This document shows, in pieces, positions 1 to 6,532 of a DNA stretch of 9,171 bases (position 1 is the stretch's first letter; each line of letters begins with the position of its first letter). The translations under genes and the position numbers were made by a program. The DNA is from Rhizobiaceae bacterium (GTDB taxonomy: Bacteria > Pseudomonadota > Alphaproteobacteria > Rhizobiales > Rhizobiaceae), in the NCBI GenBank assembly GCA_004299545.1, contig SCRB01000774.1, positions 1 to 9,171 on the forward strand, written 5' to 3'. The notes below the pieces were generated by a model that saw only the letters and a program-made list of their open reading frames with translations, made no database searches and was not told the origin of the DNA.

Positions 1-775
1 AGGTGTTGAAGAAGTTGGTCATCAGAATATCGTTGAAGTTCATGATGACGTAACCCGTCTCGCGCATTTGCTTTTCGAATGTGCCGTTCTCGATCTGCCG
101 ACGAATGGCCCGCAGCAGATATTCGTCGCCGTGAAAAAGGCTGAGGAAATCGAGCTTGAAGATGAGTTCGAGATAGCCATAGACGATGGCGCCGCTGCCG
201 AGCCAGACAAGGCTTTTGCGCAATTCCACCCTGTAGAGGCACGCGGCGACGATAGCGATGTGAAAACAGGCGATCGGCGTGATCGTGTTGCGGAAATAGG
301 CGATCGCATCCTTCGGCGTACCATGCACGGCGCCGAGCGCGAGATAGAAGCAGATGATGCCGCTTAACGCGATCGACCACAGCAGCCAGGGCCTGAGGTC
401 GACGACCGGACGCAGCCGGTTCTGGAACGAGGCGAGGAAAAAAACCCCATATGCCGCCATCAGCATCACGAAGTTCGCGCCACGCAGGGCGTCGAACGCG
501 GCATTGTCGGAAATATAGGGCGTGAACCAGGCAACCGCGACATTCTGATACAGGAATGAGCAGATGATGACGACTGGAATGCCCTGCGGCAGGGCGACGG
601 AGAAAAGCATCATCATGGCGAAGGCCGTGACAACGCCGAAGGGGATCGAAACTGCGAAACTGGAGACGGCGACGGCGACGAGAACAAGCGCGACGCCGAC
701 ATGCACCAGGGCTTCGACCGTCAATTGCTGATGGTAGCTGATCCGTTCCGCATGCGAATCGGTGGTCGATGTCAT
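1..775 (-). CDS. Multi-pass inner-membrane protein, 3' end outside window (O-antigen ligase/polymerase-like?)
   Basis: An open frame runs without a stop from an ATG at 775 down to base 1, giving 258 codons of an N-terminal part; the C-terminus lies beyond the window. The frame is closed by a TGA 11 codons upstream with no other ATG between, so 775 is the earliest ATG start. I see no good Shine-Dalgarno in front of it. After a short polar N-terminus (MTSTTDSHAERISYHQ) come several hydrophobic segments, roughly at residues 22-40, 42-58, 62-75, 90-108, 122-140 and 155-172, with short polar loops between them, then a more polar stretch ending in GDEYLLRAIRRQIENG. This pattern of many membrane spans with a larger late loop is what O-antigen ligase / Wzy-like polymerase proteins show, but I recognise no diagnostic motif. 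The membrane location is well supported and the function is a guess. The gene is co-directional with the acylase gene upstream but 133 bp away with a hairpin between, so it is probably a separate unit. Confidence 0.75.
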   Translation of the reverse strand, partial: MTSTTDSHAERISYHQQLTVEALVHVGVALVLVAVAVSSFAVSIPFGVVTAFAMMMLFSVALPQGIPVVIICSFLYQNVAVAWFTPYISDNAAFDALRGANFVMLMAAYGVFFLASFQNRLRPVVDLRPWLLWSIALSGIICFYLALGAVHGTPKDAIAYFRNTITPIACFHIAIVAACLYRVELRKSLVWLGSGAIVYGYLELIFKLDFLSLFHGDEYLLRAIRRQIENGTFEKQMRETGYVIMNFNDILMTNFFNT

Positions 776-818
776 CGCGGGAGTGTAGCTAAATTTGCAC
801 TTTGCTCATAGCCGACCG

Positions 819-841
819 GCACCCGTTCAGCACCCGGGTGG
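819..841. repeat. Short direct/inverted repeat forming a possible hairpin between genes
   Basis: GCACCCG occurs at 819-825 and again at 830-836, an 11-bp period. The second copy is part of the 10-bp palindrome CACCCGGGTG (831-840). CACCCG at 820-825 can also pair with CGGGTG at 835-840 around a 9-nt loop. It lies downstream of the acylase gene on the minus strand and could act as a transcription stop or processing hairpin. No U-tract follows on the minus strand, so a classical intrinsic terminator is not supported. Confidence 0.35.
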
Positions 842-896
842 GGCGCGACTACCGCGAGATCGGGCGGGATAGCCAGTGACCAATGCGCTTGATTGA

Positions 897-914
897 CGGT
901 CAAGCCGGTCAAGC
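897..914. repeat. Perfect 9-bp tandem duplication over the acylase stop codon
   Basis: CGGTCAAGC at 897-905 is repeated exactly and adjacently at 906-914. The acylase stop codon (TGA on the minus strand, bases 911-909) lies in the second unit, and the other unit carries the same TGA just beyond it. The repeat therefore leaves the protein end unchanged. It looks like a simple slippage duplication; a regulatory role is not indicated. Confidence 0.7.
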
Positions 915-3248
915 GGGAACAAGCCGTATATGCGCGGTCATTGCCTTGTCGACCGCGTCGCGGGAGTAGAGCATCGGAACGTAGTCTCCCGCGGCCCAGA
1001 CGGAGGAAAGGTCGCTGTAATGCGGCGAGCGAGGATCGCCCGACTGGCCCGGAGCGTTCACCCAGCGGCTGTTGTCCCACGCGCCGACATCGACGACCAT
1101 GCGGACCGAAGCACCCGCGATGGTACGGAAATCAGTGCCGCGATAACCGGTATGCATCGGCGTCGAGACATTACCGCCATGCGGATAGGGACCGATATTC
1201 AGCGTTCCGCGCTGCTCCCCGGATGAGAGCGGCGAAAGCGGATGCTCGAAGAAGGCATGGTGCAGGCTGCCCCATTTCCACGTCGCGGGATCATCGCCGA
1301 GCCGCGCCTCGCAGTCGGCCCAGGCAGCTGAAAGCGTCTCGAGGAGAAGCGCGTTACGGCCGTCGACGGGATCGGCGCCGAAGCGGCGGTCGGGTGTTTC
1401 CAGTACGCGCAGAATGCTCTCGACGTCGCCGGGAGAGAAGAGAGGGCGTAGCTCATCGTCAGACACGAGACGCGTAAACAGGCCCGGCTTCAGATGTTTC
1501 GTCCACCACAATTCGAAAAGCGCCGCGGCGGCGCTCTCGGCGGTAAGCTCATGGTCCCAGCCGTGAAACAGCGCGAGCGCCCGGGCGGCATTTCCCTCGG
1601 CCTTCAGATCGTGCAGGATGGCTGTCAGCCGGCGCGCGGGAATGGAGACCACATCCGTCTGCAGGGCGCAGGCCGCGTCGATCGAATGCGGCAGCGTCGC
1701 ATCCAGCACTTCGTGGACGCGCCAGGAACGCGAGCCTTCGACCCATTCGTAACCGACGGAATAGGGGTAGCCTTCGGGCAGGTTCATGGCGTTGGCGGTG
1801 GCGAAATATCCCTTTTCGGGATTGACCACGCGCGGAAGTTTTTCGTTGTCGAGGAAGCCGGCCCATTCGTAGCGCCCGTCGCCCGGCACGGGAAGCAGGC
1901 CGTCCCAGTTAGGGCGGATCGGCGTCCAGCCGGCCGGCACCCATGCGATGGTGCCGTTGTCGTCGGCATAAACATGGTTGGCGGAAGGTACTCCCCAGCC
2001 CCGCATCGCGTCGCGGAACGCCTCTATCGTTCCGGCGCGCATGGTGGAGAGACTTCTCAAGTAGGCCGCGGAGCCCGGCTCGAACCAGACCGAGCGGACA
2101 GCGAAGGCCCGCCGCTTTTCCCGATCTTCGAAGAGCAGGGGGCCGTGACGGGTAAACCTGAGAGGGATCGTCTGGTCGGGATAGCCCTTGACCCCAAAGG
2201 TCTCCTCGACCACCCGCATGTCCTCAAAGCTGTCCTGGTAACGATAGCGGTCGGGATTGCCGGGCTCCGTTTCGTAGACATAGAGGTCTTCCTGATCGGC
2301 ATAGAAAATCGTCAGGCTGAAAGCGGCATGACCGTTATGCCCCATGGAGATGCCGGGAGCGACAGGCTCGCCGGTGCCGATGGCGTCGAAGCCTGGCGCG
2401 CTCAGATGAACGAGGTAGCGCAGGGACGGAATCGCATGCGTGCGGTGGGGATCGCTTGCCATGATGGGGCGGCCCGTCGTCGTGTGAGCGGCGTCGACGA
2501 CCCAGTTGTTCGACCCCTGCATCGAGGCTTCCGCCACGACATCGCCGAGATCGGTGACGGTCGACCATTTCCACGCATCGTCGAGCGGCGCTGCGAGCCG
2601 CTCGGGGGAAAAGGTGACACGCGCCGTCGCCAGCTTGAGAACGGAAAGAATGTCGAGCGATACGTCGGAAAGGTCCAGTCCCTCCGGGATGGTCGGTGTG
2701 ATGGCGGGTTCGAGGTTCACCCTCAAATCGTCTGTCGCCTGATCGGCGCCGGAAAGGATCCGTGCGCGCAGTACCTCCGACAGCGCGTTGCGCGTCATCG
2801 CATGGCTTCGGATACGCACCACATCCTCGGGCCGCCAGTGCGCCGGCAGCGTGTCCATCTGCACGAATTCTGGTGGAAGGCGGCCCCGTTCCCGCAAGGT
2901 GAGGTCCACATAGGCATTGATCCCGGCGACGAAGGCGGTGCAGATATCCTTGGCGTCCGGCGCATAGGCCCGCCATTCCGCGTCCATGTCGCCGCGATAG
3001 AGGAAAAGCCTCGACGCCCGATCCTGAGCGAGATAGCCGGGGCCGAAATCGGCGGCGAGCAGGCCAAGGCCGCGCTTGCGCCACAGATCCATCTGCCAGA
3101 GGCGATCCCTTGCTGCGTTGTACCCTTGCGCGAAGAAGAGATCGGGCATGGATTGTGCGCGAATATGGGCGATGCCCCATTGATCGACCAGAATGTCGAC
3201 AGGCGCCCGCAGGCCGCTGATCGTTTCGGTTTTCGTCGACTTGTTCAT
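909..3248 (-). CDS. Penicillin-acylase-family Ntn hydrolase (peptidase S45), apparently cytoplasmic
   Basis: A 779-residue N-terminal-nucleophile amide hydrolase of the penicillin/cephalosporin/AHL acylase family. Members are made as one chain that cuts itself into alpha and beta subunits, exposing the beta-chain N-terminal Ser as nucleophile. The alpha region starts with the family block at residues 21-69 (DQWGIAHIRA, then AARDRLWQMDLWRKRG). The cleavage site is GSNNWVV with S246 as the predicted nucleophile and beta N-terminus. Also seen are GHNGHAAFSLT (303-313), RHGP (367-370), ATANAMN (483-489) with N486 as candidate oxyanion-hole Asn, and the C-terminal PGQSGDPRSPHY (733-744). Total length is usual for the family. 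The frame stays open upstream to an ATG at 3479, but that overlaps the deacetylase gene and precedes the conserved block, so I start at MNKSTK. Only a weak AGAGAT sits before it. No signal peptide is visible, unlike classical periplasmic acylases, so it likely acts in the cytoplasm. It is downstream of a deacetylase-like gene by 65 bp, same strand, probably one transcript. The acyl-amide substrate is unknown. Confidence 0.93.
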   Translation of the reverse strand: MNKSTKTETISGLRAPVDILVDQWGIAHIRAQSMPDLFFAQGYNAARDRLWQMDLWRKRGLGLLAADFGPGYLAQDRASRLFLYRGDMDAEWRAYAPDAKDICTAFVAGINAYVDLTLRERGRLPPEFVQMDTLPAHWRPEDVVRIRSHAMTRNALSEVLRARILSGADQATDDLRVNLEPAITPTIPEGLDLSDVSLDILSVLKLATARVTFSPERLAAPLDDAWKWSTVTDLGDVVAEASMQGSNNWVVDAAHTTTGRPIMASDPHRTHAIPSLRYLVHLSAPGFDAIGTGEPVAPGISMGHNGHAAFSLTIFYADQEDLYVYETEPGNPDRYRYQDSFEDMRVVEETFGVKGYPDQTIPLRFTRHGPLLFEDREKRRAFAVRSVWFEPGSAAYLRSLSTMRAGTIEAFRDAMRGWGVPSANHVYADDNGTIAWVPAGWTPIRPNWDGLLPVPGDGRYEWAGFLDNEKLPRVVNPEKGYFATANAMNLPEGYPYSVGYEWVEGSRSWRVHEVLDATLPHSIDAACALQTDVVSIPARRLTAILHDLKAEGNAARALALFHGWDHELTAESAAAALFELWWTKHLKPGLFTRLVSDDELRPLFSPGDVESILRVLETPDRRFGADPVDGRNALLLETLSAAWADCEARLGDDPATWKWGSLHHAFFEHPLSPLSSGEQRGTLNIGPYPHGGNVSTPMHTGYRGTDFRTIAGASVRMVVDVGAWDNSRWVNAPGQSGDPRSPHYSDLSSVWAAGDYVPMLYSRDAVDKAMTAHIRLVPA

Positions 3249-3290
3249 CGCATCGGATCTCTGGCGATTGCCGGGAAGTTGTGGCCAAAG

Positions 3291-3304
3291 CCGCTTTGAA
3301 GCGG
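3291..3304. repeat. Small inverted repeat between deacetylase and acylase genes
   Basis: CCGCTT-TG-AAGCGG forms a short hairpin (6-bp arms with a 2-nt gap, realistically a 5-bp stem with a 4-nt loop) in the 65-bp gap between the two minus-strand genes. There is no T-run after it. It might tune expression of the downstream acylase gene or stabilise the transcript, or it may be chance. Confidence 0.3.
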
Positions 3305-3313
3305 TCGGAAATC

Positions 3314-4153
3314 TCAGCCCGTATGCTTGCCGCGATCGCGAAATTTCAGAGCCGCCTCTTCGACCGTCATGAATACCGCGCCTCTTTCCAGCAATGACGT
3401 GATCAGCCGCTCGAGCAGCAGCATTCTGTGGCCTCGGCCGCTGACGAAAGGATGGAACGTATAGGTGAGCACGCCCCACTGTTCGCTCAATTTCATATAT
3501 TCGAAATCCTGCACCCAGTTTTCCAGCACGTCGCTGGCGCTGCGCAGCCCCGGCAAGGTGGATTCCTTCGTGCGCATGTATTCGAAGTGCGGAAAATCGT
3601 CGAGCGACCAGCTGACGGGCATCTCGATCAGGGACGTGGTCTCGCCGAACTCGATCGGCTCGTCATCGGGCACGATATCGTTGCGGCGTGCATGATAAGG
3701 ATGATGGTCGTGGCCCATCATGCTGCTGTCGTAAAGAAAGCCGTGCTTGAGGAGCAGGTCGACGCTGGTGGGGCTCAGGTCCCAGGCGGGCGAGCGATAG
3801 CCGACGGGAGGCTTGCCATAAATTTCCGCAATGGCTTCATTGGCACGCAGCAGGCCGGCCTCCTCCTGCTGCGGCGACAGGCTGGCGGGCGGTACATGGG
3901 TCCAGCCGTGATTTCCGATCTCGTGACCGGCTTCCGCGATCCGCCGCACATGGCCGGGATAGGTTTTGACGGTCGTTCCGGGAATGAACCAGGATGCCTT
4001 GAGGCGGTATTTGTCGAGCAGGGCGAGGATACGGTTCGCGCCGACGGCACCGAATTCCCCACGCGAAATCGGCGTCGGGCTTTTCAGCCCGCGCGCCACC
4101 ATCACCGACATGGCGTCGAAATCGAAAGAGAGGCAGACATTAAAGCCGTCCAT
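3314..4153 (-). CDS. Polysaccharide-deacetylase-fold amide/imide hydrolase (NodB/PuuE/PgdA type), copy 1
   Basis: A 279-residue protein of the NodB-homology (carbohydrate esterase 4) fold, in the PuuE/HpPgdA-like branch, whose known members hydrolyse C-N bonds in sugars or in small cyclic amides such as allantoin. Visible motifs in order: LSFDFDAM (8-15) with D11/D13 for the metal/catalytic aspartates; GHEIGNHGWTH (76-86) with H82 and H86 as the metal-binding His pair; GYRSPAW (118-124) with R120; FLYDSSM (139-145); and TYTFHPFVSGRGHR (230-243) with H234 as the likely catalytic His. Length and motif spacing are normal and all key residues are present. No signal peptide or membrane anchor is seen, which argues against cell-wall or exopolysaccharide work. 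The ATG at 4153 is preceded by AGGAGA with good spacing. It is first in a unit with the penicillin-acylase gene and has a paralogue at 6533-7354 in the divergent operon. The exact substrate is not readable. Confidence 0.9.
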   Translation of the reverse strand: MDGFNVCLSFDFDAMSVMVARGLKSPTPISRGEFGAVGANRILALLDKYRLKASWFIPGTTVKTYPGHVRRIAEAGHEIGNHGWTHVPPASLSPQQEEAGLLRANEAIAEIYGKPPVGYRSPAWDLSPTSVDLLLKHGFLYDSSMMGHDHHPYHARRNDIVPDDEPIEFGETTSLIEMPVSWSLDDFPHFEYMRTKESTLPGLRSASDVLENWVQDFEYMKLSEQWGVLTYTFHPFVSGRGHRMLLLERLITSLLERGAVFMTVEEAALKFRDRGKHTG

Positions 4154-4279
4154 GGGTTCTCCTGTCCGAAAAGAGGGTGGCGCGCCTGAGCGCTATTCAG
4201 GAACAGCATTCCGCGGCGCCGTACCGCCAATATTTCCAGCGGTTTAGATGCGGGAGGATTGAAGCCCTGCCGACCGACC

Positions 4280-4296
4280 ATATTGCATGGTGATAT
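4280..4296. promoter_or_regulatory. Candidate IclR operator O2 upstream of deacetylase/acylase unit
   Basis: The 17-bp sequence ATATTGCATGGTGATAT is an interrupted palindrome, and the next outer pair (C4279/G4297) also matches. Aligned by its centre with the site at 5180-5196, nine of 17 bases are identical and five of the other eight differences are transitions, giving the symmetric consensus RTATYGCNNNGYRATAY. It lies 127-143 bp upstream of the minus-strand deacetylase start codon. IclR-family dimers bind palindromes of about this size. Assignment to the neighbouring regulator is inference from position and from the second copy. Confidence 0.5.
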
Positions 4297-4304
4297 GATT
4301 GCAT
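4282..4304. repeat. Direct repeat ATTGCAT x2
   Basis: ATTGCAT occurs at 4282-4288 and 4298-4304, a 16-bp period. The first copy lies inside candidate operator O2. The same core (ATGCAAT read on the other strand) is in the candidate operator at 5180-5196. The second copy could be an extra half-site. Confidence 0.4.
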
Positions 4305-4306
4305 TG

Positions 4307-4335
4307 AACCAATCACCGGGGATCGGGGGTGTCAA
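4307..4335 (-). promoter_or_regulatory. Weak candidate promoter for deacetylase/acylase unit
   Basis: Read on the minus strand, CTTGACA (4336-4330) is a perfect sigma-70-type -35 element, also matching the CTTGAC form common in rhizobia. At the 17-bp spacing the -10 hexamer would be TTGGTT (4312-4307), which is a poor match. If used, transcription would start near 4300 and candidate operator O2 would lie just after the start point, where a bound repressor would block elongation. The weak -10 box keeps this tentative. Confidence 0.22.
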
Positions 4336-4354
4336 GCAAAAGACTGCGAAAGGA

Positions 4355-5143
4355 TCAGCGGCTAAGGGCGCGCGCCGCCTCCATCGCCAACGGGCCGATT
4401 TTCGCCGCAAAATCGGCGACGGACCATTCGCTGAGCGAACCAGCGACGTGAATGGCCGCGACCGGTAAATCCTGCTCCGTCACCGCGGTCCCGAGAGAGA
4501 CTTCTCCGGGCAGCAACTCTTCCACGGCGATGGCGTAACCCGTCTGCCTGATCTTGCGGACTTCCTTCCAGATTTCGGCTGGCGTGGTCTTGGTTCCCGG
4601 CGTGTACTGCCTGCGATCGGAACGCCGGATGATGTCGTCAACCCTCGCATCGGGAAGCGCCGCGAGCACGGCCCGTCCCCCGGAGGAGCAGAAGGTCGGG
4701 ACCCTGCGGCCAATCACAGTCGCCACGAATGTTTCGCGCTTGCTTGGCTGGCGGATCGAGAAGACCATTCCGAGATCGTCGAAAACACTGAAGTCCACTC
4801 TTTCGGTCGTGCTGCGGCGAAGGTCGATTATGATTGGCGTGGCACGTTCGATGAACGGATTGCTGCGCAGATAATCGCAGGCCCGTTCGACCAGCCTGAT
4901 GCCCGGCACCAGGCCGGTTGCCGTCCGCTCGAGATAGCCGAGAGCGATCAGCGTGTGCGCCATCCTCTGCGCGGTGCTGCGGTCGCATCCGGCGCGCTCG
5001 GCGAGTTGCGACAGGGATTTCGGCGCCGGCGAACCGGAGAACGCCTCCAGAAGGGCGATGGCCTTTGCAAGCGACTGCACGAAAAGGCGATCGCCGGCCG
5101 CAGCCGCATCCCGCGCGACACCTCGTGTTATTTCTGTTGACAT
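4355..5143 (-). CDS. IclR-family transcriptional regulator
   Basis: A 262-residue regulator with the standard two-part IclR layout. Residues about 20-85 form the N-terminal winged helix-turn-helix, beginning FVQSLAKAIALLEAF and continuing through SLSQLAERAGCDRSTAQR (recognition region) to LGYLER. Residues about 95-260 are the IclR effector-binding domain, with the conserved block FCSSGGRAVLAALPD (151-165) and the later GYAIAVEELLPGEVSLGTAV (202-221) that helps form the ligand pocket. The length is typical and nothing is missing. The start at 5143 has GAGGAA seven bases upstream (5156-5151). It is transcribed away from the transporter operon and lies between the two arms of the cluster, so it is the obvious local regulator, likely responding to the imported compound or a hydrolysis product. 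It may control itself, since candidate operator O1 lies 37-53 bp before its start codon. Whether it activates or represses cannot be told. Confidence 0.95.
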   Translation of the reverse strand: MSTEITRGVARDAAAAGDRLFVQSLAKAIALLEAFSGSPAPKSLSQLAERAGCDRSTAQRMAHTLIALGYLERTATGLVPGIRLVERACDYLRSNPFIERATPIIIDLRRSTTERVDFSVFDDLGMVFSIRQPSKRETFVATVIGRRVPTFCSSGGRAVLAALPDARVDDIIRRSDRRQYTPGTKTTPAEIWKEVRKIRQTGYAIAVEELLPGEVSLGTAVTEQDLPVAAIHVAGSLSEWSVADFAAKIGPLAMEAARALSR

Positions 5144-5179
5144 CGGTCCGTTCCTCGTCCTAGCATTTTCAATTAGGTC

Positions 5180-5196
5180 GTATCGCTATGCAATAC
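5180..5196. promoter_or_regulatory. Candidate IclR operator O1 in the divergent promoter region
   Basis: GTATCGCTATGCAATAC is an interrupted palindrome (GTAT-n-GC-nnn-GC-n-ATAC) in the 130-bp space between the divergent IclR gene and the substrate-binding-protein gene. A related site sits at 4280-4296, upstream of the other arm. From this position a bound dimer could affect both divergent promoters. No convincing -35/-10 pair was found in either direction, so activator or repressor use cannot be judged. A further GTATCG half-site reads on the minus strand at 5245-5240 with only a degraded partner half. Confidence 0.55.
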
Positions 5197-5197
5197 A

Positions 5198-5216
5198 AGG
5201 CTTGCGGGAGGCTTGC
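5198..5216. repeat. Direct repeat AGGCTTGC x2, 11-bp period
   Basis: AGGCTTGC occurs at 5198-5205 and 5209-5216, starting right after candidate operator O1. The 11-bp period puts both copies on the same face of the helix, which suits a protein-binding site, but chance cannot be excluded for an 8-bp word. Confidence 0.4.
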
Positions 5217-5262
5217 AACTGGTGCCGCCGATCATCGATCGATACCGGCCCACGGAATATCA

Positions 5263-5268
5263 AGGGGG
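5263..5268 (+). promoter_or_regulatory. Strong ribosome binding site for substrate-binding protein
   Basis: AGGGGG five bases before the ATG at 5274. It decides the start against the in-frame extension back to 4953, which would overlap the IclR gene and hide the export signal. A strong site suits a binding protein needed in excess over its permease. Confidence 0.7.
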
Positions 5269-5273
5269 AACAC

Positions 5274-6497
5274 ATGAAGATCGATCGTCGTGACTTCCTG
5301 AAGTCCAGCGCGGCTGGCGCCGCGTTTCTTTCCACCGGCGTTTTTCCAGCCGCGGCACAGAAACCGAAGACGATCGTTTTTGGCGGCTCCATTCCGATGA
5401 GCGGAAAGGAGGCGGATACGGGGCTGAATGTCCTGCAAGGCTACAAGGTAGCCATCCAGTACATCAACGAGAAGCTGGGTGGCGTGAAGATCGGTGGGGA
5501 TCTCTACGAGCTCAAGCTCCAGATGTTCGACGATGCCAGCGATCCGCAAAGGGCGACAACGCTCGTCCAGAAGCAGGTCGACGACGGCGTGAACTTTTTC
5601 CTCGGCTCGTTTTCGAGCGCGATCGTCCTGCCGTCCGCGGCCATTACCGAGCGGGCGAAGAGGATCACCGTGCAGGCCGGTGGCGGATCCGACCAGATAT
5701 TCACCCGCCACTATAAATTCATGTTCGGCATGTTTCCGCGCGCCTCCCGCCAGCTCGTCTCCCTCGTAGCGATGATGAAATCGCTAAATGGTGGCATCAA
5801 GAGCTGCTCGCTGGTGACGACCAACGATTCCTATTCGAAGACGCAGGCCGACGGCACGATCGCCGCCTTGAAGGAGGCGGGCATCGAACTGAAGAACGTC
5901 TATCGTCTGCCGCCGACGGCCAATGATGTCTCGGGCGTTGTCTCGCAGATCAGCGGTGCTGTCCCGGACGCCCTGGTCTGCACGACGCATGAGCATGAAT
6001 CGGCACTGATCGCCCAACAGCTCGCATCGACCGGAACGAACATCAAGCTGCTGTTCATGGCGCTCGGTCCTGAATCGAAGGCGTTTCGGGACAATCTCGG
6101 CAAGCTTGGCGAGGGGATCACCAATATCCAGTATTGGGAACCGTCCTTCCACTTCTCGGACCCCATCTTCGGCTCCAGCCAGGACTATTACAAATACTAT
6201 AACTCCGTCAGCAAACGGCACGCGTCCTACCAGACCGTCGCCGCTTCGGCCTGTATCGTCTCCTATGTTCGCGCGATGCAGGAGGCCGGCGGCCTGGACA
6301 CCGAAAAGGTCCGCGACAAGCTCGCCGCGCTCGACTTCGAATCCGTTTACGGGCGGATCAAGTTCACCAAGGACGGCGATGGCGATCCCGTGTTCATGGG
6401 GCCGGCGATCGGGCAGATCCAGAACGGCAACATCGCCGTCGTCTTTCCGGAGAAGGTCTCGACCGCCAAGCTGCTCTTTCCCAAGCCGAAATGGTAA
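5274..6497 (+). CDS. Liv/HAAT-type ABC transporter substrate-binding protein with Tat signal
   Basis: A 407-residue periplasmic receptor of the Leu/Ile/Val-binding (Peripla_BP_6, type I fold) family, which binds branched-chain amino acids, amides, urea or aromatic acids and delivers them to LivHM-type permeases. The N-terminus DRRDFLKSSAAGAAFLSTG followed by VFPAAAQ is a twin-arginine signal (RRDFLK, hydrophobic core about 11-25, AxA-type cleavage near residue 28). This implies folding before export. The mature part opens with TIVFGGSIPMSGKEADTG, the family's first strand and ligand loop, then YKVAIQYINEKLGG and LKLQMFDDASDPQRA, all typical. The later part includes LVTTNDSYSKTQADG and YVRAMQEAGG near the C-terminus. 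There is no lipobox Cys. Thirty-five bases separate its stop from the next start, so it heads the operon with a deacetylase-like gene and two permease genes. Ligand class cannot be read, but the hydrolase neighbours suggest an amide or N-acyl compound. Confidence 0.94.
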   Translation: MKIDRRDFLKSSAAGAAFLSTGVFPAAAQKPKTIVFGGSIPMSGKEADTGLNVLQGYKVAIQYINEKLGGVKIGGDLYELKLQMFDDASDPQRATTLVQKQVDDGVNFFLGSFSSAIVLPSAAITERAKRITVQAGGGSDQIFTRHYKFMFGMFPRASRQLVSLVAMMKSLNGGIKSCSLVTTNDSYSKTQADGTIAALKEAGIELKNVYRLPPTANDVSGVVSQISGAVPDALVCTTHEHESALIAQQLASTGTNIKLLFMALGPESKAFRDNLGKLGEGITNIQYWEPSFHFSDPIFGSSQDYYKYYNSVSKRHASYQTVAASACIVSYVRAMQEAGGLDTEKVRDKLAALDFESVYGRIKFTKDGDGDPVFMGPAIGQIQNGNIAVVFPEKVSTAKLLFPKPKW

Positions 6498-6521
6498 TCC
6501 GGCCGATAGCCGCCAATAACC

Positions 6522-6526
6522 GAGGA
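6522..6526 (+). promoter_or_regulatory. Ribosome binding site fixing the start of deacetylase copy 2
   Basis: GAGGA lies six bases before the ATG at 6533. The in-frame ATG at 6491 would overlap the previous stop, lacks such a site and would add 14 residues unlike the family start, so 6533 is preferred. Confidence 0.6.
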
Positions 6527-6532
6527 ACTGGT

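Noticed and set aside
819..841. Intrinsic terminator after the acylase gene
   Set aside because: A hairpin is possible but no U-tract follows on the minus strand.
893..1477. Plus-strand open frame (194 codons) opposite the acylase 3' end
   Set aside because: Extremely Arg-rich translation, no motif, antisense to conserved acylase blocks.
1494..3299. Long plus-strand open frame (601 codons) opposite the acylase gene
   Set aside because: It is the antisense of a gene with clear family motifs throughout. Its translation is rich in Arg/Gly/Val without a recognisable domain, as expected for a shadow frame in GC-rich DNA.
3249..3479. 77-residue N-terminal extension of the acylase
   Set aside because: Overlaps the end of the deacetylase gene by more than 160 bp, is Arg-rich and precedes the conserved family start; no ribosome binding site supports it.
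3428..4189. Plus-strand open frame (253 codons) opposite deacetylase copy 1
   Set aside because: Antisense shadow of a gene with all NodB-fold motifs; no family resemblance.
4953..5273. N-terminal extension of the substrate-binding protein
   Set aside because: Runs antisense through the IclR gene start and the promoter region. The strong AGGGGG site and Tat leader fix the start at 5274.
5144..5273. Specific sigma-70 promoters for the IclR gene and transporter operon
   Set aside because: Several partial hexamers exist (such as TTGTAT or TTTTCA), but none has a convincing partner at 16-18 bp.
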